Below are positions 42,015-51,814 of a stretch of DNA of 64,000 nt, in pieces (the stretch's first letter is position 1; each line of letters starts with the position of its first letter). Position numbers and translations under genes: made by a program. The DNA comes from Conexibacter sp. SYSU D00693 (lineage in GTDB: Bacteria > Actinomycetota > Thermoleophilia > Solirubrobacterales > Solirubrobacteraceae), in contig NZ_CP070950.1 of assembly GCF_017084525.1 (NCBI RefSeq), forward strand, positions 1,116,001 to 1,180,000. The letters run 5' to 3'. The notes under the pieces were generated by a model, which saw nothing but the letters and a program-made list of their open reading frames with translations, was not told the origin of the DNA and made no database searches.

Positions 42015-43531
42015 GCCGCGGCCGCCTCGTCCAGCGCCTGGCGGATGACCGGGCGCTTGGCGGCGCCGGCCTCGTCGAGGCGGCGCACCGGCGTGGAGTA
42101 CGGCGCGTTGCGCGCGATCTCGGGGTCCTCGGCGGCCTCGCGGAGGATCGCCGCGAGCGCCTCCGCGAACGCGTCGAGCGTCTCCTTGGTCTCCGTCTCG
42201 GTCGGCTCGACCATGAGGGCCTCGTCGACCAGGAGCGGGAAGTAGACCGTCGGCGGGTGGAAGCCGTGGTCGAGCAGCCGCTTGGCCAGGTCCAGCGTGC
42301 GGATCCCCAGGTCGCGCTTCATCGGCGCGCCCGAGAGCACGAACTCGTGCATGCAGTGCTCGCCGAAGGCCAGCGGCAGGTGCTCGGTCACCCCGAGCTC
42401 GCGCAGCTTGGCCAGGAGGTAGTTCGCGTTGAGCACCGCGACCTCCGAGGCGTCCTTGAGGCCCTCGGCGCCCAGCGAGCGGATGTAGGCGTAGGAGCGC
42501 ACGAAGGTGCCGTAGTTGCCCTGGAAGCCACGCAGGCGGCCGATCGACTTCTCGCCCTCGAAGTCGAGGTCGAAGCGCTCGCCGTCCTTGACGACCTTCG
42601 GGACCGTGAGGTACGGCGCGATGCGGTCGGAGACCGCGATGGGGCCGGAGCCCGGACCGCCGCCGCCGTGGGGCTGGGTGAAGGACTTGTGCAGGTTGAA
42701 GTGCACGATGTCGAAGCCCATGTCGCCCGGGCGCGAGATGCCCATGACGGCGTTGAGGTTCGCGCCGTCGTAGTAGAGCGTCGCCCCCACGCCGTGGACG
42801 ATCGAGGCGATCTCCTCGATGCTCGGGTCGAACACGCCGAGCGTGTTCGGGTTGGTGAGCATGAGGCAGGCGACCTCCTCGGTCGCCTTGGCGCGCAGGT
42901 CGTCGAGGTCGACGCCGCCGTCCTCGTTCGTCGCGACCTTCACGACCTCGAAGCCCGCGAGCGTCACCGTCGCGGGGTTCGTCCCGTGGGCGGTGTCGGG
43001 CGTCAGGACCTTCGGCCGGGTCTCCCCGCGGTCCTCGTGGTAGGCGCGGGTGAGCAGGAGGCCGGCGAGCTCGCCGTGCGAGCCGGCGCTGGGCTGCAGC
43101 GAGACGTGCGGCAGGCCGGAGACCTCGCTGAGCGCCCGCTCGAGGTTCCACATGAGCTCGAGTGCGCCCTGGGCGTGCTCGGGGTCCTGCAGCGGGTGCA
43201 GCCGGGCGTGGCCCGCCATGCCCGCGACGCGCTCGTGCAGGCGCGGGTTGTGCTTCATCGTGCAGGAGCCGAGCGGGTAGAAGCCCGAGTCCAGGTCGAA
43301 GTTGCGCTTCGACAGGTTCACGTAGTGGCGGACGATCTCCGGCTCGGAGACCTCCGGCAGGCGGGCCTCGGTGGTCCGCCGGAACTGCGCGGGCAGCAGC
43401 TCCTCGGCCGGGCGCTCGGGGACGTCGAGCTCCGGGCAGCTGAAGGCCTGGCGGCCCGCCTTGCCCTTCTCGAAGATCGTGCGCGTCTCGTCCTGCGGGC
43501 GCGACACGACGTGGGTGGCGGCGGTGGTCAC
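42011..43531 (-). CDS. gcvPB: glycine dehydrogenase (decarboxylating) subunit 2
   Basis: A 506-residue PLP subunit of the glycine cleavage P-protein. The PLP lysine is in NLHKSFTQPHGGGGPGSGP, the hallmark of GcvP. GFYPLGSCTMKHNPR is an N-terminal signature. The GTG start (43531) overlaps the gcvPA stop as GTGA. P-protein split into two subunits is common in Gram-positives and archaea. It decarboxylates glycine and passes aminomethyl to GcvH. Confidence 0.95.
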   Translation of the reverse strand: MTTAATHVVSRPQDETRTIFEKGKAGRQAFSCPELDVPERPAEELLPAQFRRTTEARLPEVSEPEIVRHYVNLSKRNFDLDSGFYPLGSCTMKHNPRLHERVAGMAGHARLHPLQDPEHAQGALELMWNLERALSEVSGLPHVSLQPSAGSHGELAGLLLTRAYHEDRGETRPKVLTPDTAHGTNPATVTLAGFEVVKVATNEDGGVDLDDLRAKATEEVACLMLTNPNTLGVFDPSIEEIASIVHGVGATLYYDGANLNAVMGISRPGDMGFDIVHFNLHKSFTQPHGGGGPGSGPIAVSDRIAPYLTVPKVVKDGERFDLDFEGEKSIGRLRGFQGNYGTFVRSYAYIRSLGAEGLKDASEVAVLNANYLLAKLRELGVTEHLPLAFGEHCMHEFVLSGAPMKRDLGIRTLDLAKRLLDHGFHPPTVYFPLLVDEALMVEPTETETKETLDAFAEALAAILREAAEDPEIARNAPYSTPVRRLDEAGAAKRPVIRQALDEAAAA

Positions 43532-44919
43532 GCGGCCACCTCGGTGCCCTGGCGCTCGGCGGCGACGGCGGCGCCGAGCACGTCGGCCAGGCGATCGATG
43601 TCGGCCTTGGTGCGCTGCTCGGTGAGCGCGACGAGCAGGGCCGCCGGGTGCTCCTCGAGCTCGCGGCCGACCGCGAAGCCCGGGTTGACGCCCTGCTCCT
43701 GGCAGCGGCGGATGACGCGACGCACGCCCTCCACCCCGTCGACGGCGAGGTCGACCGCGAACTCGCGGACGACCGGCTGCTCGTGGGTCGCGGTCACGCC
43801 GTCGAGCGCCGTGAGCGCGTCGCGGGCGTAGGCCGTGCGCTGCAGCAGCAGCTCGGCGAGCGCCACGAACCCCTTGCGGCCCAGCCAGGTGAGGTAGACC
43901 ACGCCGCCCAGCGCGTTGAGCGCCTGCGAGGTGCAGATGTTCGACGTCGCCTTCTCGCGGCGGATGTGCTGCTCGCGCGTCTGGAGCGTCAGCACGAAGC
44001 CGCGGCGGCCGTCGACGTCGGTCGTCTCGCCCGCGATCCGGCCCGGCATGCGCCGCAGGTAGGCCTCGGTGGCGGCGAAGAAGCCGAAGGAGGGGCCGCC
44101 GAAGTCCAGGCGGTTGCCCAGCGACTGGCCCTCGCCGACGGCGACGTCGACGCCGCACTCGCCGGGCGGCTTGAGGATCGCCAGCGGGATCGGGTCGTAC
44201 TGGCCGACGACGACCGCCGGGGACGCCTTGGCGGCGCCCGCGAGCGCCTCGGCGTCCTCGACGGCGCCGAGGAAGTTCGGCTGCTGGAAGACGACGGCGC
44301 TCGTCTCCATGTCGATCGCGGCGGCCCAGGCCTCCGGGTCGGTCACGCCGTCCTTGAGCGGGACCTCGACGACCTCGGCCCCGAAGCCGTGCGCGTAAGT
44401 CCTGAGCGTCTCGCGCGAGTGCGGGTGCACGCCGCGGGAGACGACGATCCGCCGCTTGCCGTTGGCGAGCTTCGCGAGGTAGCCGGCGGACGCGACGGCG
44501 CTCGGGCCCTCGTAGACCGAGGCGTTCGAGACGGGCAGGGCGGTCAGCTCGCTGATCGCGGTCTGGTACTCGAACATGACCTGCAGCCCGCCCTGGGAGA
44601 TCTCGGGCTGGTAGGGCGTGTACGGCGTCAGGAACTCCGAGCGGCTCATCAGCATGTCGATGAGCGCCGGGACGTAGTGGTCGTACATGCCCGCGCCGAG
44701 GAAGGTCAGCTCGTCCTCGGCGGAGGTGTTCCTGGCGGCGAGGTCGCGCAGGTGCGTGTAGACGTCCTGCTCGCCCATGCCGGGCGGCAGGTCCAGCGCG
44801 CGGCCGAGGCGCACGCCGGCCGGGACCTGCTTGTCGAAGAGCTCCTGGACGGACCCGACGCCGATGGCGTCGAGCATCTCGCGGAGCTCGGAGTCGGTGA
44901 CGGCGGTGTAGGTGCTCAA
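43528..44919 (-). CDS. gcvPA: glycine dehydrogenase (decarboxylating) subunit 1
   Basis: A 463-residue partner subunit, starting at TTG 44917-44919. Signatures are FLGAGMYDHYVPA near residue 70 and TPYQPEISQGGLQVMFEYQT, both conserved in GcvPA. It overlaps gcvH and gcvPB by 4 bp each, giving tight translational coupling. No glycine riboswitch is visible upstream of the operon. Confidence 0.95.
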   Translation of the reverse strand: MSTYTAVTDSELREMLDAIGVGSVQELFDKQVPAGVRLGRALDLPPGMGEQDVYTHLRDLAARNTSAEDELTFLGAGMYDHYVPALIDMLMSRSEFLTPYTPYQPEISQGGLQVMFEYQTAISELTALPVSNASVYEGPSAVASAGYLAKLANGKRRIVVSRGVHPHSRETLRTYAHGFGAEVVEVPLKDGVTDPEAWAAAIDMETSAVVFQQPNFLGAVEDAEALAGAAKASPAVVVGQYDPIPLAILKPPGECGVDVAVGEGQSLGNRLDFGGPSFGFFAATEAYLRRMPGRIAGETTDVDGRRGFVLTLQTREQHIRREKATSNICTSQALNALGGVVYLTWLGRKGFVALAELLLQRTAYARDALTALDGVTATHEQPVVREFAVDLAVDGVEGVRRVIRRCQEQGVNPGFAVGRELEEHPAALLVALTEQRTKADIDRLADVLGAAVAAERQGTEVAA

Positions 44920-45302
44920 GTGAGGGTCGCCTCGTAGGCCTCGCGGTCCAGCAGGTCGTCCTTCTGGCCGGGGTCGGACAGCTTGACCTTCACCATCCAG
45001 CCCTTGCCGTACGGGTCGTCGTTGACCGCCTCGGGGCTGTCGCCCAGCTCGGTGTTGACCTCGACGACCTCGCCCGAGAGGGGCGCGATGACGTCGGAGA
45101 CGGCCTTGACGGACTCCACCTCAGCGTAGGACTCGCCGGCGGTCACGGTGCTGCCGACGTCCGGCGGGTCGAAGAAGACGACCTCGCCCAGGGCGTCCTG
45201 GGCGAACCAGGTGATGCCGAAGGTCGCGACGTCGCCCTCGATGCGCGCCCAGTCGTGCTCCGGGTGGTAGAGGAGGTCGTCGGGGTAGCTCGCGTCGGCC
45301 AT
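44916..45302 (-). CDS. gcvH: glycine cleavage system H protein
   Basis: A 128-residue lipoyl carrier. The lipoylated lysine lies in YAEVESVKAVSDVIAPLSG (about Lys 64). LYHPEHDWARIEG starts the domain and ITWFAQDALGEVVFFDPPDVG is a family signature. It shuttles the aminomethyl group between the P and T proteins. It lies between gcvT and gcvPA. Confidence 0.95.
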   Translation of the reverse strand: MADASYPDDLLYHPEHDWARIEGDVATFGITWFAQDALGEVVFFDPPDVGSTVTAGESYAEVESVKAVSDVIAPLSGEVVEVNTELGDSPEAVNDDPYGKGWMVKVKLSDPGQKDDLLDREAYEATLT

Positions 45303-45335
45303 GGGCCGGGCAGGCTAGCGCCCGGACCGGGCTGT

Positions 45336-46412
45336 TCAACCGCCGCCCGGTCCAACGAGCGGCTTGCTCGCCACCACGGCCGGTCGCTCCTTGCCGCGGA
45401 CGTCGATCACCAGCTCGGTGCCCTCCGCGGCGCGGTCGGCGGGGACGTAGGCCATGCCGATCCCGACGCCCAGCATCGGCGAGTGCGTGCCGCTCGTGAC
45501 CTCGCCGCCGCCGACGACCGCGTTGCCCTGGCGGGCGATGCCGCCGCCGGTGAGCTTGAAGGGGACGAGCTTCTCGGTGGGGCCGGCCTCGCGGACGGCG
45601 CGCACGGCCTCGGACCCGATGAAGCCGGTGTCCTCCTTGCAGCACCAGCCCAGGCCCGCCTCGATCGGTCCCCGGGAGACCATGAGGTCGTTGCCGTACA
45701 GGTGGAAGCAGGCCTCGAGGCGCAAGGTGTCGCGCGCGGCGAGGCCGACGGGGGTGACGCCGCGGCGCAGGAGCTCGTCCCAGACGGCGGGCGCGTCCTC
45801 GGGCGCGAGCAGGAGCTCGACGCCGTCCTCCCCGGTGTAGCCCGTGCCGGCGACGAACATCCGGCGGCCGCAGACCGTGCGCTGGGCGACGGTGAAGCGC
45901 GGTGGCAGCGGGGCGTCGGCCATCGCCTGGACGACCTCGCGGGCGTTCGGGCCCTGGACGGCGAGCATGGCGAAGTCGTCCAGCGCGTCGGTGACCGTCG
46001 CGTCGAAGCCCTCCGCGTGCTGGCGCAACCAGGCCAGGTCCTGCTCGTGGTTGGCCGCGTTGGTGACCGTGAGCCAGCGGTCGGGCGCCAGGCGGTAGGT
46101 GAAGAGGTCGTCCAGGACGCCGCCCTCCTCGTTGCACAGCACGGAGTACTGCGCGCCGCCCACGGCGACCTTCGAGACGTCGTTGGACAGCAGCCGCTGG
46201 AGGAGCTCCGCGGCCTGCGGGCCCTCGGTGACGACCTGCCCCATGTGCGACACGTCGAAGACGCCCGACGCCGTGCGGGTCGCGCGGTGCTCGCCGAGGA
46301 CGCCCTCGTACTGCACCGGCATCTCCCAGCCGGCGAACGGCACGAGACGCGCCCCGGCGTCGACGTGGCGGTCGTAGAGCGGAGTGCGGCGGAGGTCGGT
46401 GGCAGCGCCCAT
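45336..46412 (-). CDS. gcvT: glycine cleavage system T protein (aminomethyltransferase)
   Basis: A 358-residue folate-dependent enzyme. TPLYDRHVDAGARLVPFAGWEMPVQY, GVFDVSHMGQV and GTGYTGEDGVELL are GcvT signatures. It moves the methylene group to tetrahydrofolate and releases ammonia. I chose ATG 46412, which places TPLYDRH at about residue 10. The open frame extends to 46436. It is the first clear gcv gene of the operon. Confidence 0.94.
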   Translation of the reverse strand: MGAATDLRRTPLYDRHVDAGARLVPFAGWEMPVQYEGVLGEHRATRTASGVFDVSHMGQVVTEGPQAAELLQRLLSNDVSKVAVGGAQYSVLCNEEGGVLDDLFTYRLAPDRWLTVTNAANHEQDLAWLRQHAEGFDATVTDALDDFAMLAVQGPNAREVVQAMADAPLPPRFTVAQRTVCGRRMFVAGTGYTGEDGVELLLAPEDAPAVWDELLRRGVTPVGLAARDTLRLEACFHLYGNDLMVSRGPIEAGLGWCCKEDTGFIGSEAVRAVREAGPTEKLVPFKLTGGGIARQGNAVVGGGEVTSGTHSPMLGVGIGMAYVPADRAAEGTELVIDVRGKERPAVVASKPLVGPGGG

Positions 46413-46454
46413 GTCCGGCACGCTACTCGCGCGCACCGGGAGGACGGGCGGTGC

Positions 46455-46589
46455 CTAGCTGTCCTGGGAGGTCTTCGTCGGCCAGGCCTGGACGAGGAAG
46501 TCCTTGAGCAGCTCGTCCTGGTCGGCCTGGGTGGCGACCTCGAGCTTCTCGATGTGGACCTCGAGGTCCTCGCGGCTGATGTCCTGCAT
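46455..46589 (-). CDS. 44-residue protein of unknown function between ftsZ and gcvT
   Basis: A short acidic protein beginning MQDISREDLEVHIEKLEVAT and ending PTKTSQDS, probably one amphipathic helix with a tail. I call it a gene because a strong Shine-Dalgarno sequence (AAGGAGT) lies 8 bp before the ATG at 46587-46589, unusually good for this window. It is 43 bp before gcvT and may share its transcript. The frame stays open upstream past the ribosome site, so a longer form cannot be excluded. No family recognised. Confidence 0.55.
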   Translation of the reverse strand: MQDISREDLEVHIEKLEVATQADQDELLKDFLVQAWPTKTSQDS

Positions 46590-46614
46590 GCGGAGACTCC
46601 TTGGATCTGCGACA

Positions 46615-46634
46615 GCCCGCTCCCTCAAGCGGGC
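46615..46634 (-). terminator. hairpin downstream of ftsZ
   Basis: GCCCGCT and AGCGGGC form a perfect 7-bp stem with a 6-nt loop, about 60 bp after the ftsZ stop and before the 44-residue gene. It probably ends the ftsZ transcript. No U-tract. The rest of 46590-46692 has only short stems. Confidence 0.55.
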
Positions 46635-46692
46635 CGCGGCATTGTGGCACCCCAAGGGGTCGTCACGCATCAGCTCATCGCTGAGCGGCGTG

Positions 46693-47799
46693 TCAGCGCA
46701 GGAACGGCGGGATGTCGATCTCGTCGTCGGAGATCTCGAGCGAGGAGCGCTCGCGGTCCGCGCGCGGGACGCGGTCCGGGCGGGGCGGGCGGGACGGATC
46801 GCGCGAGGGCTCGGACGCGCGCGCGGGCGCCGCGGCCGTGCGACCCCGGCCGCCGCGGCGGTCGAAGCCCGTGGCGATGACGGTGACGCGGACCTCGTCG
46901 CCCAGCGTGTCGTCGATGACCGAGCCGAAGATGATGTTCGCCGTCGCATCGGCGGCGCCCTGGACGATCTCGGCCGCCTCGTTGATCTCGAAGAGGCCGA
47001 TGTCCTTGCCGCCGGTGATGTTGAGCAGGATGCCGGTGGCGCCCTCGACGCTGGCCTCGAGCAGCGGGCTCGAGATCGCGGCGCGCGCGGCGTCGGCGGC
47101 GCGGCTCTCGCCGCCGCTCTGGCCGATGCCCATGAGCGCGCTGCCGGCGTCCTGCATGATCGTGCGGACGTCGGCGAAGTCGAGGTTGATGAGGCCCGGG
47201 ATCGTGATGAGGTCCGTGATGCCCTGGACGCCCTGGCGCAGGACGTTGTCGGCCTCGCGGAAGGCCTCGAGGATCGTCGTGCGGCGCTCGACGATCGACA
47301 GCAGCTTCTCGTTCGGGATGACGATGAGCGTGTCGACGACCTCGCGCAGGCGGGCGACGCCCTCCTCGGCCTGCTTCATGCGCTGCGTGCCCTCGAAGGA
47401 GAAGGGCTTGGTGACCACGCCGACGGTCAGCGCGCCGATCTCGTTCTTGGCGATCTCGGCGATGACGGGCGCGGCGCCCGTGCCGGTGCCGCCGCCCTCG
47501 CCGGCGGTGACGAAGACCATGTCGGCGCCCTTGAGCGCCTCCTTGATGTCGTCGCGCGACTCGGCGGCGGCGCCGAAGCCGGTCTCCGGGTTGGCGCCCG
47601 CCCCCAGCCCCTTCGTGAGCTCGTGGCCGATGTTGAGCTTGATGTCGGCGTCGCACATCTGCAGCGCCTGGGCGTCCGTGTTCGCGGCGATGAACTCCAC
47701 GCCGCGCAGGCCCGCGTCGACCATCCGGTTCACCGCGTTGGTGCCGCCGCCGCCGACGCCGACGACCTTGATGACCGCGAGGTAGCTGCCTGTGTCCAT
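46693..47799 (-). CDS. ftsZ: cell division GTPase FtsZ
   Basis: A 368-residue tubulin homologue. [14 protein letters not shown] starts the nucleotide domain, [18 protein letters not shown] is the tubulin signature G-box, and [15 protein letters not shown] is the T7 loop. A variable linker (about 315-350) precedes the conserved C-terminal peptide [11 protein letters not shown], which binds division partners. It forms the Z ring. No ftsA or sepF is adjacent. It has its own candidate promoter upstream, because the murB inversion separates ftsQ-ftsZ from the rest of the dcw cluster. Confidence 0.97.
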   Translation of the reverse strand: MDTGSYLAVIKVVGVGGGGTNAVNRMVDAGLRGVEFIAANTDAQALQMCDADIKLNIGHELTKGLGAGANPETGFGAAAESRDDIKEALKGADMVFVTAGEGGGTGTGAAPVIAEIAKNEIGALTVGVVTKPFSFEGTQRMKQAEEGVARLREVVDTLIVIPNEKLLSIVERRTTILEAFREADNVLRQGVQGITDLITIPGLINLDFADVRTIMQDAGSALMGIGQSGGESRAADAARAAISSPLLEASVEGATGILLNITGGKDIGLFEINEAAEIVQGAADATANIIFGSVIDDTLGDEVRVTVIATGFDRRGGRGRTAAAPARASEPSRDPSRPPRPDRVPRADRERSSLEISDDEIDIPPFLR

Positions 47800-47823
47800 G
47801 AGAAGGGGAAGTCTTTCCGTCCG

Positions 47824-47848
47824 GACCCTCGACTACGGATCGAGGGTC
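47824..47848 (-). promoter_or_regulatory. hairpin in the ftsZ 5' leader, with CGAGGGTC repeats
   Basis: The arms GACCCTCGA and TCGAGGGTC (9 bp) enclose a 7-nt loop about 25 bp before the ftsZ start. TCGAGGGTC recurs at about 47969 and 48005, and another stem (CTCGACC-CGA-GGTCGAG, 47957-47973) lies upstream. This could control translation or be a regulator-binding array. Confidence 0.4.
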
Positions 47849-47883
47849 GTCTGTGGGCGCACTGGGGGTGCCCGGAGCACTGC

Positions 47884-47913
47884 ACGGTACGCACCGCTTC
47901 GCGCGAGTGTCAA
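47884..47913 (-). promoter_or_regulatory. ftsZ: candidate ftsZ promoter
   Basis: On the minus strand a perfect -35, TTGACA (47908-47913), is followed after 18 bp by TACCGT (47884-47889), a TAnnnT-type -10. Transcription would begin about 75-80 bp before the ftsZ ATG. The ftsQ-ftsZ gap (213 bp) is long for this operon, consistent with its own promoter. Confidence 0.6.
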
Positions 47914-48012
47914 CGAGCCGGACAGCACGCACGATACCTTGCAGCGTGCAGGGGTTCTCGACCCGAGGTCGAGGGTCGGGCGCCTCCGAAGGCTCGAGTG
48001 CAGGTCGAGGGT

Positions 48013-48828
48013 CTAGGGCGTGGTGGGCGCCGTCGGGGCGGCCGGCGTGGTGACGCCAGGCGTGGCCGCCGACTGCGCGTCGGCCTCCGGGTCGGTCTGG
48101 CTGAGCGGGTCCTCCAGGCCCCCGGCGGCGGGCCGCTCGGGGGAGCGCAGGTCGAGGTAGGTCGCGCCGCGCGAGCCCGCGTCGGCCAGCACGCGGGAGG
48201 CCGAGAGCCACTTCGCGGCGAGGCGGTCGGTGCCGCCGAAGCGCAGCGCCGGGCCGTCCTCGAGCTGGAGGGTCAGGCCGGCGGGGCCGAAGAAGGCGCG
48301 CGAGACCTTCGGGCGCAGCTGCGGGGGCGCGGCGGCCAGCGCGCGGATCGCGGCGCCGGCGCGCTGGTCGGTGATGCGGTCGCCGACCGGCGGGGTCTTG
48401 AGCGTCACGACCGCGAGCTCGCGGCGGGCGGCGCCGCGCAGCAGCGTGCCGTCGCCGGCGACGAGCGTCCTCTCGCTGCCCGACTGCACGGCGGCGACGG
48501 GCGTGCGCTCGTGCACGTCGATGCGCAGGCCGTGCGGGAAGTCCGTGGTGACCGTGAGGCCGTGCACCACCGAGTAGGGCTCGACGATCGACCGCAGCGC
48601 GCCCTCGTCGACGTGCAGCGTCGTCATCTCGCGCGCGGCGGCCTTGAGGTCCCGGGAGAGCCGGCCGGCCTCGGGCCCGGTCAGCCCGGTCACCTGCACG
48701 TCCTCCACGGCGACCAGCGACGAGTCGCGGACGACGAGGAACCCGCCGCCGAGGAGCCCGAGGGTCAGCGCGAGGCCGAGGAGCAGGCGGGGCTTGGCGA
48801 TCCGACGCACCGTCTCCCCGTTCGACAC
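48013..48828 (-). CDS. ftsQ: cell division protein FtsQ/DivIB
   Basis: A 271-residue bitopic protein. One membrane helix (about 14-30, LLLGLALTLGLLGGGFLVV) precedes the POTRA domain (about 36-105, VAVEDVQVTGLTG) and the FtsQ beta domain, with ERTPVAAV. The tail (about 240-271) is Pro/Thr/Ala-rich. I chose GTG 48828. The frame remains open upstream through the 45-bp repeats, which would add RRRGQSPASHAGP units and offer further GTG codons. With FtsL/FtsB partners it recruits septal synthases. Confidence 0.88.
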   Translation of the reverse strand: MSNGETVRRIAKPRLLLGLALTLGLLGGGFLVVRDSSLVAVEDVQVTGLTGPEAGRLSRDLKAAAREMTTLHVDEGALRSIVEPYSVVHGLTVTTDFPHGLRIDVHERTPVAAVQSGSERTLVAGDGTLLRGAARRELAVVTLKTPPVGDRITDQRAGAAIRALAAAPPQLRPKVSRAFFGPAGLTLQLEDGPALRFGGTDRLAAKWLSASRVLADAGSRGATYLDLRSPERPAAGGLEDPLSQTDPEADAQSAATPGVTTPAAPTAPTTP

Positions 48829-48840
48829 GCCGCCTGCCGG

Positions 48841-48966
48841 TCCTGCGTGCGAAGCGGGGGACTGTCCCCTTCTTCGCACTACGGGTCCTGCGTGCGAGGC
48901 GGGGGACTGTCCCCTTCTTCGCACTACGGGTGCCGCGTGCGAAGCGGGGGACTGTCCCCTTCATGG
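48841..48966. repeat. three-copy 45-bp tandem array, GGGGACTGTCCCC palindrome type
   Basis: Units begin at 48841, 48886 and 48931. The third is cut after its palindrome. Each contains GGGGACTGTCCCC nested within an outer stem GTGCGAAG...CTTCGCAC (for example 48847-48879). The array sits directly before ftsQ and stays in frame with it on the minus strand because 45 is a multiple of 3. The unit resembles REP-type hairpins dispersed in other genomes. Confidence 0.85.
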
Positions 48967-48973
48967 CGTCCGT

Positions 48974-49131
48974 GCGTCCCGCTCGGGCGTCGGGTCGGGC
49001 TCGGGCGGTGGCTGTCTTGCAGTGAGGAAGCGAGAGGACACGCGATTGCGGGGCTCGCGAGGCGGTCTCGCGGGTTCCAGCGCCGTGACCCTGTCGATTC
49101 CGGCGTCCCAGACCGGGGATGACAGGGTCAC
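48974..49131. repeat. partial copy d of the palindromic element family
   Basis: GCGTCCCGCTCGGGCG at 48974-48989 matches 16 of the 17 bases of the copy a terminal repeat. The segment leads to the core hairpin at 49085-49131, whose left arm GTGACCCTGTCGATTCCGG is identical to copy a and whose right arm matches the 33-kb type. I find no inverted terminal repeat on the right, so the copy may be truncated. 49132-49336 has no gene and no clear repeat that I can see. Confidence 0.7.
49085..49131. repeat. core hairpin, copy d
   Basis: GTGACCCTGTC pairs with GACAGGGTCAC (11 bp). After a 3-nt internal loop on each side, TCCGG faces CCGGG as an inner stem. Confidence 0.8.
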
Positions 49132-49336
49132 GCTCGCTCGGGCCCGAACGGCCGGCTTCAGGGACGGGGACCGCGCTACGCGGCACAACTCCGCGAGGTC
49201 GGCCGCGACCGCCCGCGGCGGGCCACGCAGCGGCCGGCCCCTTCTCCTCCTCGGTGCCGACCGGCGACCGCCCCGCACCACGCCCCCGCGAGAGCGGAGT
49301 TCCACGGCCTGCATCGCCCAGCACCTCGCGGCCTCC

Positions 49337-49473
49337 CGCCCCGACGGGGTCTGTCCCCATCACGGCGGCCGCAGCCCTCCGCGCCCCGACGGGGTCTGTC
49401 CCCATCACGGCGGCCGCAGCCCTTCCCGCCCCGACGGGGCCTGTCCCCACCATGGCGGCCGCAGCCTTCCGCG
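49337..49473. repeat. three-copy 45-bp tandem array, GGGGTCTGTCCCC type, leading into murB
   Basis: Units begin at 49337, 49382 and 49427. Each has CGCCCCGACGGGG, a GGGGTCTGTCCCC-like core and GGCGGCCGCAG. Copies 1 and 2 read CCCCATCACGG where copy 3 reads CCCCACCATGG. That change creates an in-frame ATG (49452) for murB. The sequence is unlike the array at 48841, but the period and copy number are the same. Confidence 0.85.
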
Positions 49474-49499
49474 CCGCCGGCCGCGGCTACGGTGTCCGC

Positions 49500-50554
<1,055 letters not shown>

Positions 50555-50558
<4 letters not shown>

Positions 50559-51814
50559 GTGGCGAGCTCGCGCGCGAACCGCGTGACGTCGCCGGCGCCC
50601 ATCACCAGCAGGACGTCGTCCTCGCGCAGCTCGCGCTCGAGCACCTCGCGCGCCGCCGCGAAGTCCGGCGCGAACGTCCCGCCGAGCAGGCGGCCGTCGA
50701 CGCCGGGGAAGTCCTCGGCGCGCTCGCGGGCCGGGTAGACGTCGAGCACGACCGCGAGGTCCGCCGTCGCCAGGGCGGCGGCGAACTCGCGGTGCAGCTC
50801 CTGGGTGCGGGAGAACAGGTGGGGCTGGAAGACGGCGAGGACCCGGCCCGCCTCGAGCGTGCGGGCGGCGGCGATCGTCGCCGCGACCTCCGTCGGGTGG
50901 TGGGCGTAGTCGTCGACGACGAGCGCACCCGAGCGGTGGCGGCCGACGCGCTCGAAGCGCCGCCCCGCGCCGGTGAACGACGCCAGCGCCGCGGCCGCCG
51001 CCTCCGGGTCGGCCCCGGCGTGCGCGGCGGCCTCCAGGGCGAGGGCGGCGTTGGCGGCGTTGTGCGCCCCGGGGACCTCGAGCGCCACCGGCACCCCGCG
51101 CCAGGTGAAGCGGCTGCCGCCCGGGACCAGCTCGACGTCCGCGGGGGCCACGACCTCCCCGTCGAGCGCCACGCCCGGCGAGAGGACGACGCGCTGCGCG
51201 CCGGCGGCGAACGCGGCGTAGACGGCCTCGAGCTCGGCTAGCGAGCCGTAGGTCGCGTGGTGGTCGAGCTCGACGTTGAGCACCGCGGCGAGCTCGACCT
51301 GCAGGCGCAGCATCGAGCGGTCCGACTCGTCGGCCTCGACGACCAGCCACTCCCCCGTTCCCCAGTCGGCGTGCTGGCCCGTCGAGCGCAGGGCCCCGCC
51401 GATGAGGTAGCCCGGACCGAGCCCGCAGCCGAGCAGGACGTGCGCGGCCATCGACGTCGTCGTCGTCTTGCCGTGGGCGCCCGCGATCGCGATCGTGCGC
51501 TTGAGGCCGCTGAGCTCGTGCAGGAGCTCGGCCCGCGGCACCGCGCCCGGGACCCGCTCGGGGTTGTCGGCCGGGACGGCGCTCGAGAAGACGACGTCGG
51601 CGCCGTCGGGGACGTTCTCGCGCGCATGGCCGACGTGGACCTCGACCCCGAGCGCGCGCAGGCCGTCCAGGGCCGGCGAGGGCGCGCGGTCCGAGCCCGA
51701 GACGGTCGCGCCGAGCTGGACCGCGACGCGCGCGTAGCCCGACATGCCGGCGCCGCCGACGCCGACGAAGTGGATCCGCCGCCCCGCCCACGGGCGATCC
51801 GCCGGAGCGCTCAT
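50555..51814 (-). CDS. murC: UDP-N-acetylmuramate--L-alanine ligase
   Basis: A 419-residue Mur ligase. IHFVGVGGAGMSGYA is the N-terminal UDP-binding signature, GAHGKTTTTSM the P-loop, VEADESD the Mg site, and DDYAHHPTEV a MurC hallmark. It adds the first amino acid of the stem peptide. The ATG overlaps the murG stop (ATGA). Confidence 0.96.

Noticed and set aside
46413-46692. Glycine riboswitch before the gcv operon
   Set aside because: None of the conserved aptamer segments is visible on the minus strand. Only short hairpins and the 44-residue gene are present.
46670-49453. A long minus-strand open frame with KGTVPRFAR-like repeats upstream of ftsZ and ftsQ
   Set aside because: It runs antisense or out of frame to ftsQ and ftsZ, and the peptide repeats are translations of the 45-bp DNA repeats.
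48841-49473. Possible CRISPR array
   Set aside because: Units are contiguous 45-bp tandem repeats with no unique spacers, only three copies each, and no cas genes.
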